Positions 1 to 8,311 of a DNA stretch of 64,000 nt are shown here, one piece after another (the first letter of the stretch is position 1; each line of letters starts with the position of its first letter). A program made the position numbers and the translations under genes. A model generated the notes under the pieces. It searched no databases and had not been told where the DNA came from. It saw nothing but the letters and a program-made list of their open reading frames with translations. The stretch spans positions 124,001 through 188,000 of the forward strand of contig JAEPON010000003.1 in the NCBI GenBank assembly GCA_017642895.1, given 5' to 3'. This DNA is from Roseitalea sp. (GTDB taxonomy: Bacteria; Pseudomonadota; Alphaproteobacteria; Rhizobiales; Rhizobiaceae).

Positions 1-1201
1 TCATCGCCGCTACCAGCCGCCCGGCCACCGGGCCGAGCGTGAAGCCCTGATGGCCATGGCCGAAATTCAGCCACAGGCCCGGCAGGCCCGGCGCCGCTCC
101 CATCACCGGCAACATGTCGGGGAAAACCGGGCGGGCGCCCATCCAGGGTTTCCCATCGACCGATTCGCCCAGATCGAACAGCGCGCGCGCCCGCGGCATT
201 GCCCGCTCCAGTTGCACCGGCGTCGGCCGAGCGTCGTGGCGCGCGAACTCGGCGCCCGAGGTGAGACGGACACCCCGCGCCATCGGCGCCAGGACGAAAC
301 CGTGTTCGTCGTCGACGATGGTCCGTGTCAGATAACCGTTGCCGGCCGGCGCATGATGGCGGTGATAGCCGCGCTTGATGCCCATCGGCAGTTTGAGGCC
401 CAGCGGGTCGAGCAGCGCCTTCGACCAGGGCCCGGCGGTGAGAACCGCGGTCTCGGCCGCAACCGGCCCACGGTCGGTCTCGACGCGCCAGCCATTGCCG
501 TTGCGGCGCAGCCCGGTCACGTGACGTTCGATGATATGGCCGCCGAGCCGCGCGAACAGGCCGCCATAGGCGCTCGTCAGCGCACCGGGATCCGAACAGG
601 TCCATGGATCCTCATAGTGGACGATGCCGGCGAGGCGATCGGTCTTCAGATGCGGTTCGAGCTTGGCCAGGGCTTCCGCATCGGGCATCGAGACCGACAG
701 GCCCAACCCCTCAAGCTCCGCCAGTTCGTCGCTGACCGCGCGCAGCGCCGCGTCCGAGCGAAACACGCGCAGCCAACCCTTTCTGGTGATCAGGTCCCGC
801 ACCCCCGCTTCGGTCGCCAGATCGTCGTGAGCCGCAAGGCAACCGGCGAAAAGCGGAATGTTCGCGTCATAGGTCCGCCGCGCCTTGTCGGGATGCGAGG
901 CGCGGAAATAGCGCCACAGGAACGGCGCGACCGCCGGCAGCGACGACAGGTGATAATGCGCTTCGGTGCGCCGGTTCAGCGCATAGGCGAGCAGTTTTGA
1001 AAGGCTGCGCGGGAACAGATAGGGATGGACGCCCTCGCGCTGGATGACGCCGGCATTGCCGAAGCTCGTCTCCCGTCCCGGCGCCCGGCGGTCGATCAGC
1101 ACCACATCGGCGCCGTGTCGCGCCAGCGCGATCGCCGTCGAGACGCCGACCATGCCGGCGCCGATAACGGCGACATCGTGGCGGTGGTCCAAGCCTACCA
1201 C
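1..1201 (-). CDS. DadA-like FAD-dependent oxidoreductase (3' end cut by window)
   Basis: Flavin-dependent oxidation of an amine or D-amino acid at the C-N bond is the usual role of this family; the substrate is unknown here. The N-terminus carries the dinucleotide-binding motif VIGAGMVGVSTA, and the last visible residues are NFGHGHQGFTLGPVAGRL, typical of the extreme C-terminus of DadA-type proteins, so only about 10-20 residues are missing. The start is taken as a GTG overlapping the cobO stop region by 7 bp, with a GGGG stretch just upstream; a TTG nine bases downstream is the alternative. It is the last visible gene of the riboswitch-led cobalamin operon. Nothing known ties DadA to cobalamin synthesis, so this may be simple read-through. 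Confidence 0.8.
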   Translation of the reverse strand, partial: MVGLDHRHDVAVIGAGMVGVSTAIALARHGADVVLIDRRAPGRETSFGNAGVIQREGVHPYLFPRSLSKLLAYALNRRTEAHYHLSSLPAVAPFLWRYFRASHPDKARRTYDANIPLFAGCLAAHDDLATEAGVRDLITRKGWLRVFRSDAALRAVSDELAELEGLGLSVSMPDAEALAKLEPHLKTDRLAGIVHYEDPWTCSDPGALTSAYGGLFARLGGHIIERHVTGLRRNGNGWRVETDRGPVAAETAVLTAGPWSKALLDPLGLKLPMGIKRGYHRHHAPAGNGYLTRTIVDDEHGFVLAPMARGVRLTSGAEFARHDARPTPVQLERAMPRARALFDLGESVDGKPWMGARPVFPDMLPVMGAAPGLPGLWLNFGHGHQGFTLGPVAGRLVAAM

Positions 1202-1821
1202 TCGACCCCGATCTGCGCCTTCACACCGGACCGGAACGGATGCTTGACCAGTTCCATCTCCGTGACAAGGTCGGCAAGATCGATCAGCTCGTCCTTCGCG
1301 TTGCGCCCGGTCAGGACGACATGGGTCATGGGCGGCTTCTCATCGCGCAGGAAGGTGACCACCTCCTCGACCGGCACATAATCATAGCGCATGGCGATGT
1401 TGATCTCGTCCAGCAGCACCATCTTGTTGTCGGGATCGCCAATCAGCTCCCTGGCCTTTTTCCAGGCCGCGCGCGCCATTTCGATGTCGCGCTTCTTGTC
1501 CTGGGTTTCCCAGGTAAACCCCTCTCCCATCGTGTAAAATTCACACAGATCGCCGAAATGGCGCTGGATGAGGTCGCGCTCACCGGTTTCCATGCCGCCC
1601 TTGATGAACTGGACCACCGCGCATTTTCGGCCATGGGCGATGTGCCGGAAGATCATGCCGAACGCGGCGGTCGATTTGCCCTTGCCTTTCCCGGTGTGGA
1701 CGATCACCAGACCCTTCTCGTCGGTCTTGGTCGCCATGATCTTGTCGCGCGCCGCCTTCTTCTTGGCCATCTTGGCATTGTGGCGGGCGGCGTCGTCCTC
1801 GTGATCGTCAACCTGGTTCAT
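1195..1821 (-). CDS. cobO: Corrinoid adenosyltransferase CobO/BtuR
   Basis: Transfers the adenosyl group of ATP to reduced cob(I)yrinic acid a,c-diamide or other corrinoids, giving the Co-C bond of adenosylcobalamin in the cytoplasm. The 208-residue length fits the CobA/CobO/BtuR family. The P-loop HTGKGKGKSTAAFG lies near residue 45, followed by the family segments VVQFIKGG and LLDEINIAM. The N-terminal 40 residues are charged (Asp, Lys, Ala rich), as is common in rhizobial copies. An ATG at 1821 is preferred over a GTG two codons upstream that overlaps the GFA stop, because a GAGG lies about 10 bases before the ATG. It belongs to the cobU-cobW-cobN-GFA-cobO transcript. Confidence 0.95.
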   Translation of the reverse strand: MNQVDDHEDDAARHNAKMAKKKAARDKIMATKTDEKGLVIVHTGKGKGKSTAAFGMIFRHIAHGRKCAVVQFIKGGMETGERDLIQRHFGDLCEFYTMGEGFTWETQDKKRDIEMARAAWKKARELIGDPDNKMVLLDEINIAMRYDYVPVEEVVTFLRDEKPPMTHVVLTGRNAKDELIDLADLVTEMELVKHPFRSGVKAQIGVEW

Positions 1822-1823
1822 CG

Positions 1824-2216
1824 TCACTCATCCTCATGCTTGGGCAAGTCATCGACCACGTTGAGCCAAGCGACACGCTCGTTCCAGAAATCATGCCGCT
1901 CGGGCACGAAATCGGAATGGTCATCGAGGCTTGTGGTGTAAAGATGGATTTCCTCGGGCTTGCCATCCCATTCATAGGAGACCGGCGCGCCGCACGTCCG
2001 GCAGAACCGGCGCATGACATTGGGCGACGAGCGGTAGGCGCCGGGTTCATCGCCGGTGAACGAAAACCCGTCCCTTGGCACGGCGAAAAAGCTGGTGACC
2101 GGCGACGAGGTCGCGCGCCGGCAGCTTTCACAATGGCAATGGCCGGTCCAGATCATGTCTCCGCTGAACCGGTAGCGCACGGCACCACACAGGCAGCGTC
2201 CGGTCTTGCTGGTCAT
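1824..2216 (-). CDS. GFA-domain zinc protein (CENP-V/GFA family)
   Basis: A 130-residue protein of the GFA family, named after the glutathione-dependent formaldehyde-activating enzyme; most members have no proven activity. The zinc-binding cysteines are in the expected places: CLCG near the start, then HCHCESC, then CRTCG about 50 residues later. The ATG overlaps the cobN stop as ATGA, so it is translationally coupled to cobN, and its stop overlaps the region of the cobO start. Its position inside a cobalamin operon is unusual. Since this locus also encodes formaldehyde-producing demethylation enzymes, a link to C1 detoxification is possible, but that is inference. Confidence 0.85.
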   Translation of the reverse strand: MTSKTGRCLCGAVRYRFSGDMIWTGHCHCESCRRATSSPVTSFFAVPRDGFSFTGDEPGAYRSSPNVMRRFCRTCGAPVSYEWDGKPEEIHLYTTSLDDHSDFVPERHDFWNERVAWLNVVDDLPKHEDE

Positions 2217-5200
2217 GGCGTCTCGGCTCCTCGGGCAACAGCATCGAGGTGAAACTGCGCCGAATTGGACCTTGGTGTCCACAGCCCTCGCGCGATGGCC
2301 TCGCGCAAGCGGTCGGCCATTTCGGCCAGCGCATCGGGATTCTTGTCGGCGACAAATGCGCGAACCGATTCATCCAGCAGGTAAGCTTGGTAGACAGCCT
2401 CGAAATGATGGTCGCGCACCGCGCCCGTGGTGGCGGCAAAGGCGAACATATAGTCGACCGTCGCCGCCATTTCGAAGGCGCCCTTGTAGCCGTGGCGCAT
2501 CACGCCGGCGATCCATTTGGGATTGACGACGCGGGCACGCACCACCCGGCCGATCTCGTCTTCCAGCGTGCGGATCACCGGGCGCTCGGGCCGCGAATGG
2601 TCGTTGTGATAGACGGTCGGGCGATTGCCCGTCAGCGTTTCGACGGCCGCCGTCATGCCGCCCTCGAACTGATAATAGTCGTCGCTGTCGAGCAGATCAT
2701 GCTCGCGATTGTCCTGGTTCTGGACCACCGCTTCCAGCGACGACAGGCGCGTTTCGAAAAGCCCGCGCTCGCTCGCGCCTTCCGCGCCGGCGCCATAGGC
2801 ATAAGAGCCCCAGACCAGATAGGCCTCGGCCAGATCGGCCGTATCTTCCCAGCCCTTTTCGTCGATCAGTGCCTGCAGCCCCGCGCCATAGGCGCCGGGC
2901 TTGGACCCGAACACGCGGAACCCCGCGCGGCGCTCGGCCTCTTCATCGGACAGGCCGTCCGCCGTCAGCCTGGCGCGCTCGGCTTTCATCCGGGCGGCGA
3001 TGGGATTGTCGGCCTCATCCTCTTCCAGCGCACCGACCGCGCGCACGGCCTTGTCGAACAGGGCGATCTGGTCGGGGAACGCATCGCGGAAGAAACCGGA
3101 GATGCGCAGCGTGACATCGACGCGCGGCCGCCCGAGCAACGCCGGCGGGATGATCTCGTATCCCGTCACGCGGCGCGACGTCCCGTCCCACACCGGCTTG
3201 GCGCCGATCAGCGCCATGGCTTGAGCGATGTCGTCGCCGCCCGTGCGCATGTTCGAGGTGCCCCATGCCGTCAGCCCGAGCGATGTCGGCCAGTCGCCAT
3301 GGTCCTGCACATGCCGTCTGACCAGAAGGTCGGCGGACTTGCGGCCCAGCTCCCACGCCGTTTCGGTCGGCACCGAACGGCTGTCGACGGAAAAGAAGTT
3401 GCGGCCGGTCGGCAGAACGTCCGGGCGTCCGCGCGTTGGCGCGCCGGACGGTCCGGGCGCGACGAACCGGCCATCGAGCGCGGTCAGGATGCCGCCAGTC
3501 TCGGCCGGACCGCAGGCAATGATGGAGGGTTGAAGGGCATCGCGCACATGGTCGAGGACGGCCCGCGTCTGTGCCCAGTTGGCGGGACATTCGGTCTCCC
3601 CGCCGACCAGGCTTGCCGCGAGCAGCTCGATCCGCTCCACCGTGTCGCCGTTCGTGCGCCAGGGATCGTCCGACTGCGTTTGCAGGATTTCGGGCCTCGG
3701 CCCCGCCCATGGCTCGGCCATGGCACAATCGAGCGGGTCGAGGCCGAGGCCGGCATCCGCCGCCATCGCCCGGTGCAGACTGTCTTGATCGGCCGACGGA
3801 ACACGCGCCAGCGCCACGGTCAGATCGGTCAGAAGCCGACCTTCCGGCGCTTGGCCGAACACATGCAGTCCGTCGCGGATCTGCATTTCCTTCAGATCGC
3901 ACAGATAGGCATCGAGCTTTTCGAGTGCCGTGTCGTCGGCCTCGCCCGGCGCGATGCCTGCGTCATGGTCGAGCCCGATGTCGCGCACCAGATCGAGAAT
4001 GCGCGTCTTCAGAAGCCGCAGTCGGCGCGGATCGTTGCCCGCCGCCTCATAATATTCGTCGACCAGCGCTTCGAGGTCCTTGAGCGGGCCATAGCTCTCC
4101 GCCCGCGTCAGCGGCGGCGTCAGATGATCGATGATCACGGCGCTCGTCCGGCGCTTGGCCTGCGTGCCCTCGCCCGGATCGTTGACGATGAACGGATAAA
4201 TGTGCGGCACCGGCCCGAGCGCGGTTTCCGGAAAGCACCGCTCCGAAAGCGCCAACGCCTTGCCCGGCAGCCATTCGAGATTGCCATGCTTGCCCATATG
4301 GACGATGGCATGGACGCGCGCCTGCCGACGCAGAAACGCGTAGAAGGCCAGATAGCCGTGCGGCGGCACGAGATCGGGCGAGTGGTAGCTCTCCTTGGGG
4401 TCGATATTGTAGCCGCGCGCCGGCTGGATGCCGACCATCACATTGCCGAAGCGTGTCAGCGGCAGCGCGAACCGGCCATCGGCAAAGAACGGATCGGCTT
4501 CCGGCGCGCCCCAGCGCTTCACGACTTGATTCTGATTCTCAAGTGCAAGCGTTTCGAAGAACGCCTTGTATTCGCTGAGAGAAATCGTCTCGCGCGTCTC
4601 CCGGCCGTCCGTTGCGGCATTGGTCGGCCCGGCCTTCAGATGATCGATCAGCGCGTCGCCATCGACGGGAAAATCACCGACAGCATAGCCGGCGATCGGC
4701 ATCGCCTTGAGCACTTCCACGGTGCCGGCGGGCGTGTCGAGGCCGACGCCATTGGCAAGCCGTCCATCCCGGTTGGGATAGTTGGCAAGCACCAGCGCGA
4801 CGCGCCGGTCGGCTGCCGGCGTCCGCCGCAGCCGGGCCCAGTTGGCGGCAAGATCGGCGACGAAGTCCACCCGGTCCGCCACCGGCCTGTGCCGGACGAT
4901 GTTGCATTGGGTTGCCTCGTCAAACGTCTCGGCGGCCTTGAACGCGACCGCCCGCGACAAGATACGGCCGTCGACTTCGGGCAGCGCGACATTCATGGCA
5001 AGGTCGCGCGCGCCGAGACCCTGGCTGGACCCGTCCCAGGCTTCAGTCGATCCGCCCGCAAGCACCGCCTGGAGCACCGGCGCGCCGGTCGATTCGAGCA
5101 CGGTCGGTACGCGGCTTGCCCCCGGCGTCGATACGGCAAAGCCGGTCATGTTGATCACGATGTCCGGCGGCGTCTGTGCAAACAGGCGCGCCACCGTCGC

Positions 5201-6106
5201 CGCCGACACATCGTCTTTGAGGCTCGAGAGAAAAATCGGCGTCACCGCCATGCCGCGCGCCATAAGCGCCTCGGCCAGCGCTTCGACAGGCGCCGTCTGA
5301 CCCGATTGCACCAGCGCCCGGTAGAAGATGATTGCGGCGCTGGCCGTGATGGCGCCAGCTTGGTTGGAAATACCCCCCTCTGTCGGCTTTGCCGACATCT
5401 CCCCCACAAGGGGAGAGAGTGGAGTTTCAAGATTGACGATGGTACCCAGATCATCAACGGTCGGGTCAGCTTCAATATTTTTCAATCGAGAGGAGCCAGA
5501 TGCCATTGGAGGGCTCCCCTCTCCCCCCTTGTGGGGGAGATGTCCCGAAGGGACAGAGGGGGGTAAATCCAGCACTCCCGCTTTCAAAAGCGGCACGGCA
5601 TCGGCGGTAACCGCACGCCTCGCGACCACATCGTCGCACCCATCGAGAAAACCACGGGCATTGGCCGGACCGCCTTCGCGCAACAGCGCCCAGAGCCGCG
5701 CCCGGTCACCAGCGCCCACCGTGCAATAGGGATCAAGTTGCGGGTCGGGCCGGTCGTCGCCGGGCAGAAGGGCAAGCGCGAACCCATGCGTGTCCGCCGC
5801 CGCACGCAGCGCTTCGACCGCATAGCCCCAATAGGATTGCCCGCCCAGAAGCCGCGCGACGATGAGCTTGGCATGCCGGCCGGTGCGCTCGATCCATGTG
5901 TCGACCGACATGGCATGGCGAAGCTGCATCAGATTGACGAGGCGTAGCGACGATGGCCCGTCGCGCGCCGCATGGGCTGCCGAAAGGCTGGCAAGTTCGG
6001 TATCCGCCGCCGACAGGACGCAGATATCGCCCGGCGTCTGGCCGAGATCGACCGCCTCGTCCTCGCCCTCGCCGACCGACCCCTTCTGTGCCAGCAGCAG
6101 ATGCAT
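2213..6106 (-). CDS. cobN: Cobaltochelatase large subunit CobN
   Basis: Large subunit of the aerobic, ATP-dependent cobaltochelatase CobNST, which inserts Co2+ into hydrogenobyrinic acid a,c-diamide. The 1297-residue product contains the characteristic CobN/magnesium-chelatase H core, including HMGKHGNLEWLPGKALALSE and PFIVNDPGEGTQAKRR. About 65 residues (roughly 181-246) come from a 195-bp palindromic repeat element that sits in frame; without it the protein would be about 1232 residues. The insert is rich in Gly, Pro and Ser and has no similarity to CobN. No stop or frameshift is seen, so the gene may still be functional with a loop. CobS and CobT are not in the window. The stop overlaps the GFA start (ATGA). 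Confidence 0.96.
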   Translation of the reverse strand: MHLLLAQKGSVGEGEDEAVDLGQTPGDICVLSAADTELASLSAAHAARDGPSSLRLVNLMQLRHAMSVDTWIERTGRHAKLIVARLLGGQSYWGYAVEALRAAADTHGFALALLPGDDRPDPQLDPYCTVGAGDRARLWALLREGGPANARGFLDGCDDVVARRAVTADAVPLLKAGVLDLPPSVPSGHLPHKGGEGSPPMASGSSRLKNIEADPTVDDLGTIVNLETPLSPLVGEMSAKPTEGGISNQAGAITASAAIIFYRALVQSGQTAPVEALAEALMARGMAVTPIFLSSLKDDVSAATVARLFAQTPPDIVINMTGFAVSTPGASRVPTVLESTGAPVLQAVLAGGSTEAWDGSSQGLGARDLAMNVALPEVDGRILSRAVAFKAAETFDEATQCNIVRHRPVADRVDFVADLAANWARLRRTPAADRRVALVLANYPNRDGRLANGVGLDTPAGTVEVLKAMPIAGYAVGDFPVDGDALIDHLKAGPTNAATDGRETRETISLSEYKAFFETLALENQNQVVKRWGAPEADPFFADGRFALPLTRFGNVMVGIQPARGYNIDPKESYHSPDLVPPHGYLAFYAFLRRQARVHAIVHMGKHGNLEWLPGKALALSERCFPETALGPVPHIYPFIVNDPGEGTQAKRRTSAVIIDHLTPPLTRAESYGPLKDLEALVDEYYEAAGNDPRRLRLLKTRILDLVRDIGLDHDAGIAPGEADDTALEKLDAYLCDLKEMQIRDGLHVFGQAPEGRLLTDLTVALARVPSADQDSLHRAMAADAGLGLDPLDCAMAEPWAGPRPEILQTQSDDPWRTNGDTVERIELLAASLVGGETECPANWAQTRAVLDHVRDALQPSIIACGPAETGGILTALDGRFVAPGPSGAPTRGRPDVLPTGRNFFSVDSRSVPTETAWELGRKSADLLVRRHVQDHGDWPTSLGLTAWGTSNMRTGGDDIAQAMALIGAKPVWDGTSRRVTGYEIIPPALLGRPRVDVTLRISGFFRDAFPDQIALFDKAVRAVGALEEDEADNPIAARMKAERARLTADGLSDEEAERRAGFRVFGSKPGAYGAGLQALIDEKGWEDTADLAEAYLVWGSYAYGAGAEGASERGLFETRLSSLEAVVQNQDNREHDLLDSDDYYQFEGGMTAAVETLTGNRPTVYHNDHSRPERPVIRTLEDEIGRVVRARVVNPKWIAGVMRHGYKGAFEMAATVDYMFAFAATTGAVRDHHFEAVYQAYLLDESVRAFVADKNPDALAEMADRLREAIARGLWTPRSNSAQFHLDAVARGAETP
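5371..5565. repeat. MITE-like palindromic element inserted in frame in cobN
   Basis: A 195-bp element with 14-bp perfect terminal inverted repeats (TACCCCCCTCTGTC at the left end, its complement at the right end) and a second inner inverted pair (GACATCTCCCCCACAAGGGG and its complement). The whole forms a long hairpin of about 46-50 bp arms around a roughly 100-bp centre. The ends are TA...TA, consistent with TA duplication on insertion. The length is a multiple of three, and one frame is open, so cobN reads through it. The sequence class (CCCTCTGTCGGCTTTGCCGA plus ACATCTCCCCCACAAGG) is a familiar intergenic repeat of rhizobia. Confidence 0.9.
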
Positions 6107-6152
6107 TCAGAGCCTGCCGGCCCGAATGGTTGGCCACGGTCCAGGGAACAGC

Positions 6153-6308
6153 TGCCCCTCACCCTTACCCTCTCCCCGCAAGCGGGGAGAGGGAGACATG
6201 GACCGTAGTGCGCATATGGCAAAAGCCGGGCGGCGTGGCGGCAGGTCGCAGTGAGATGCCTGCGCGCGCCTCTCCCCGCCGGCGGGGAGAGGGTAAGGGT
6301 GAGGGGCA
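6153..6308. repeat. MITE-like element with 27-bp perfect inverted repeats (cobW-cobN spacer)
   Basis: A 156-bp element bounded by perfect 27-bp terminal inverted repeats beginning TGCCCCTCACCCTTACCCTC. Each arm also contains a smaller hairpin, CTCTCCCCGC...GCGGGGAGAG. It fills most of the 212-bp spacer between cobW and cobN in the operon. Transcribed, it would give a very stable hairpin that could attenuate or stabilise the message. The same family, with the same length of 156 bp, occurs again at 51484-51639. Confidence 0.92.
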
Positions 6309-6318
6309 ATCATCGCGC

Positions 6319-7392
6319 TCACTCGGCCGCGATCACGGTTTCGGAGGTGGTGGCCCGGACCGCCGCTTCGATCGCGGATTGATCCATGCCGTGCAGTCCG
6401 ATCACGACAAGCCGCGTCGATGGCGTTTCATCGTGTTCCCAGGGCCGGTCGAAATAGGTCTCGATGCGCTGGCCCACGGCCTGGATCACCAGCCGCATCG
6501 GTTTGCCCGGGACAGCGCAAAAGCCCTTGAGACGCAAAATGTCATGATCGGCGATCACGCGCTTCAGCCCGGCGACGAACCCGTCAGGTTCGCCCACCAC
6601 GCCCGCATCGACGACGAAACTGTCGAAATCGTCGTGATCGTGCTCATGACCGTCCGCATGGTGCAACTCGTGGTGCGACTTGCGCGCCCCGATCTGCTCT
6701 TCGGTCGCCGCCTCAAGACCCAGCAGCACCTCGACGGGCAGATTGCCGTGGCTGGCATGGATCACCTTGAGCGGACGGTCGACCTGACCCGCAACGTTTG
6801 TGCGCACCGCATCAAGCCGGGCATCATCGACGAGATCGGCCTTGTTCAGCACGACCATGTCGGCGGCGCGTATCTGGTCCTCGAACAGTTCCTCAAGCGG
6901 GCTTTCATGGTCAAGGCTGTCATCGGCGGCGCGCTGCGCGTCGAGCGCGTCGTGGTCGCTGGCAAAGCGCCCCTCGGAAACGGCGGCCGCGTCAATGACG
7001 GTGACAACGCCATCGACGGTCACCTGCGTCTTGATGTCCGGCCAGTTGAAGGCGGCGACCAGCGGCTGCGGCAGCGCAAGGCCGGACGTCTCGATGACGA
7101 TGTGATCCGGGCGCTGCTCGCGTTCGAGGAGCGCGGTCATGGTCGGCACGAAATCGTCGGCCACCGTGCAGCAGATGCAGCCATTGGTCAGTTCGACAAT
7201 GTCGTCCTCGGTGCAGGTTTCGATGCCGCAGCCCTTCAGCACATCGCCATCGACGCCCAGATCGCCGAACTCGTTGATGATCAGCGCGATGCGCTTGCCG
7301 CCGGCGTTCTGCAGCATGTTGCGGATCATCGTCGTCTTGCCGGCGCCCAGAAAGCCGGTGATCACGGTGGCCGGTATCTTCGCGTTGAGCAT
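6319..7392 (-). CDS. cobW: CobW-family GTPase / metallochaperone
   Basis: A G3E-family P-loop GTPase encoded in aerobic cobalamin operons. Family work points to metal delivery, probably cobalt, to the CobNST chelatase. The 357-residue protein has the Walker A motif ITGFLGAGKTT at residues 11-21, the metal-binding CxCC motif within NGCICCTV near residue 80, and an acidic, His-rich segment (HHELHH, HEHDHDDFD) near residues 240-255. The NKAD guanine-specificity motif is also present. The ATG has an AAGGGG ribosome binding site and lies only 3 bp after the cobU stop. Its position between cobU and cobN supports a role in cobalt insertion. Confidence 0.95.
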   Translation of the reverse strand: MLNAKIPATVITGFLGAGKTTMIRNMLQNAGGKRIALIINEFGDLGVDGDVLKGCGIETCTEDDIVELTNGCICCTVADDFVPTMTALLEREQRPDHIVIETSGLALPQPLVAAFNWPDIKTQVTVDGVVTVIDAAAVSEGRFASDHDALDAQRAADDSLDHESPLEELFEDQIRAADMVVLNKADLVDDARLDAVRTNVAGQVDRPLKVIHASHGNLPVEVLLGLEAATEEQIGARKSHHELHHADGHEHDHDDFDSFVVDAGVVGEPDGFVAGLKRVIADHDILRLKGFCAVPGKPMRLVIQAVGQRIETYFDRPWEHDETPSTRLVVIGLHGMDQSAIEAAVRATTSETVIAAE

Positions 7393-7395
7393 GTC

Positions 7396-7926
7396 TCACC
7401 CCTTCAGTGTCAGCGGCAGCCCGGCTGCCAGAAAATAAACCGTATCGGCATGGGCGGCGATCTCCTGGTTGAGCCGCCCGGCATAGTCGCGAAAGTCGCG
7501 CGCCATCTGATTGTCCGGCACGATGCCCAGACCCACCTCGTTGGAGACCAGCACCACCGGTGCCTTGCATGCGCCAAGCGCATCGAGCAGCGCGAAGGAC
7601 CGCACGCGAATATCGGCCTCGGCCAGCATCAGATTGCTGACCCACAGCGTCAGGCAATCGACCAGCACCGCCCGGCCCGCCATTGCCTCCCGCGCCAGCA
7701 CGCCTTCGAGCGCGTCATGCTCCTCGACCAGGCGCCATTCGGCGCCGCGCCGCGCCCGGTGATGGGCGATCCGCTCGCGCATCTCCTCGTCGAAAATCTG
7801 GGCCGTGGCGACATAGACGGGCTCAAGGTCCGTACCGGCAACCAGGCGCTCGGCGAACATCGACTTGCCCGAACGCGCACCGCCAAGCACCAAGGTCACA
7901 CCCTTTTTGAGGACCGGTTCGCCCAT
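7396..7926 (-). CDS. cobU: Adenosylcobinamide kinase / guanylyltransferase CobU (CobP)
   Basis: A bifunctional enzyme of nucleotide-loop assembly: it phosphorylates adenosylcobinamide and then transfers GMP to give AdoCbi-GDP. The 176-residue length and the P-loop LGGARSGKS close to the N-terminus fit the family. Further family segments are VYVATAQIFDEEM and LVDCLTLWVSNLM. The ATG at 7926 is preferred; a TTG codon directly before it is possible. It is the first gene after the cobalamin riboswitch, so the operon cobU-cobW-cobN-GFA-cobO should be repressed by cobalamin. Confidence 0.95.
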   Translation of the reverse strand: MGEPVLKKGVTLVLGGARSGKSMFAERLVAGTDLEPVYVATAQIFDEEMRERIAHHRARRGAEWRLVEEHDALEGVLAREAMAGRAVLVDCLTLWVSNLMLAEADIRVRSFALLDALGACKAPVVLVSNEVGLGIVPDNQMARDFRDYAGRLNQEIAAHADTVYFLAAGLPLTLKG

Positions 7927-8066
7927 CAAATGTCGGCCTCGCCCGTTGCGGGACCGGCGTTTGGGTGAACAGTGCCGTCGCGATTGACCATGGGAGGACC
8001 GGAACGGTCCGCACGGATGCGCAGCGCCTGTCCGGGAACGCCCGTCCCTTGAGGTTTCGTTGCGAA

Positions 8067-8275
8067 CGGCAGGTCTCCTGGCTCATGGCGGCCGGGCCGT
8101 GCCCGGATCGGATCGTCCTGCCTTCCCGGATGTCTCCAGTGGCTGCCGCGCAATGCGGCGATGGACGTCCGCGCCATTCTACAGTCGCGGGGTCGGCTGC
8201 GATGAGGGCGCCCTGCTTGGGTCCACCCGCCGCATTCCCTTTTCATCCGCCGCGCGTGGGCTTGGCGGAACCGGT
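8067..8275 (-). promoter_or_regulatory. Cobalamin (B12) riboswitch
   Basis: Read on the minus strand, the leader contains the conserved landmarks of the cobalamin aptamer in order: a CCGCGACTGTAGA segment, GCCACTGG (the B12 box region), GGGAAGGC, and near the 3' end GAGCCAGGAGACCTGCC. It lies between cobQ and cobU, about 140 bp before the cobU start, so it controls cobU and the genes after it. It does not precede cobQ. The outer limits are estimated from the conserved parts. Confidence 0.95.
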
Positions 8276-8311
8276 CATCGCGGGGACGTTAGGCGGCGCG
8301 GCAAATCAAAG

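Noticed and set aside
2249..5566. Open frame of 1105 codons on the plus strand opposite cobN
   Set aside because: It is a GC-rich antisense shadow of cobN with low-complexity Arg, Gly and His composition and no family resemblance.
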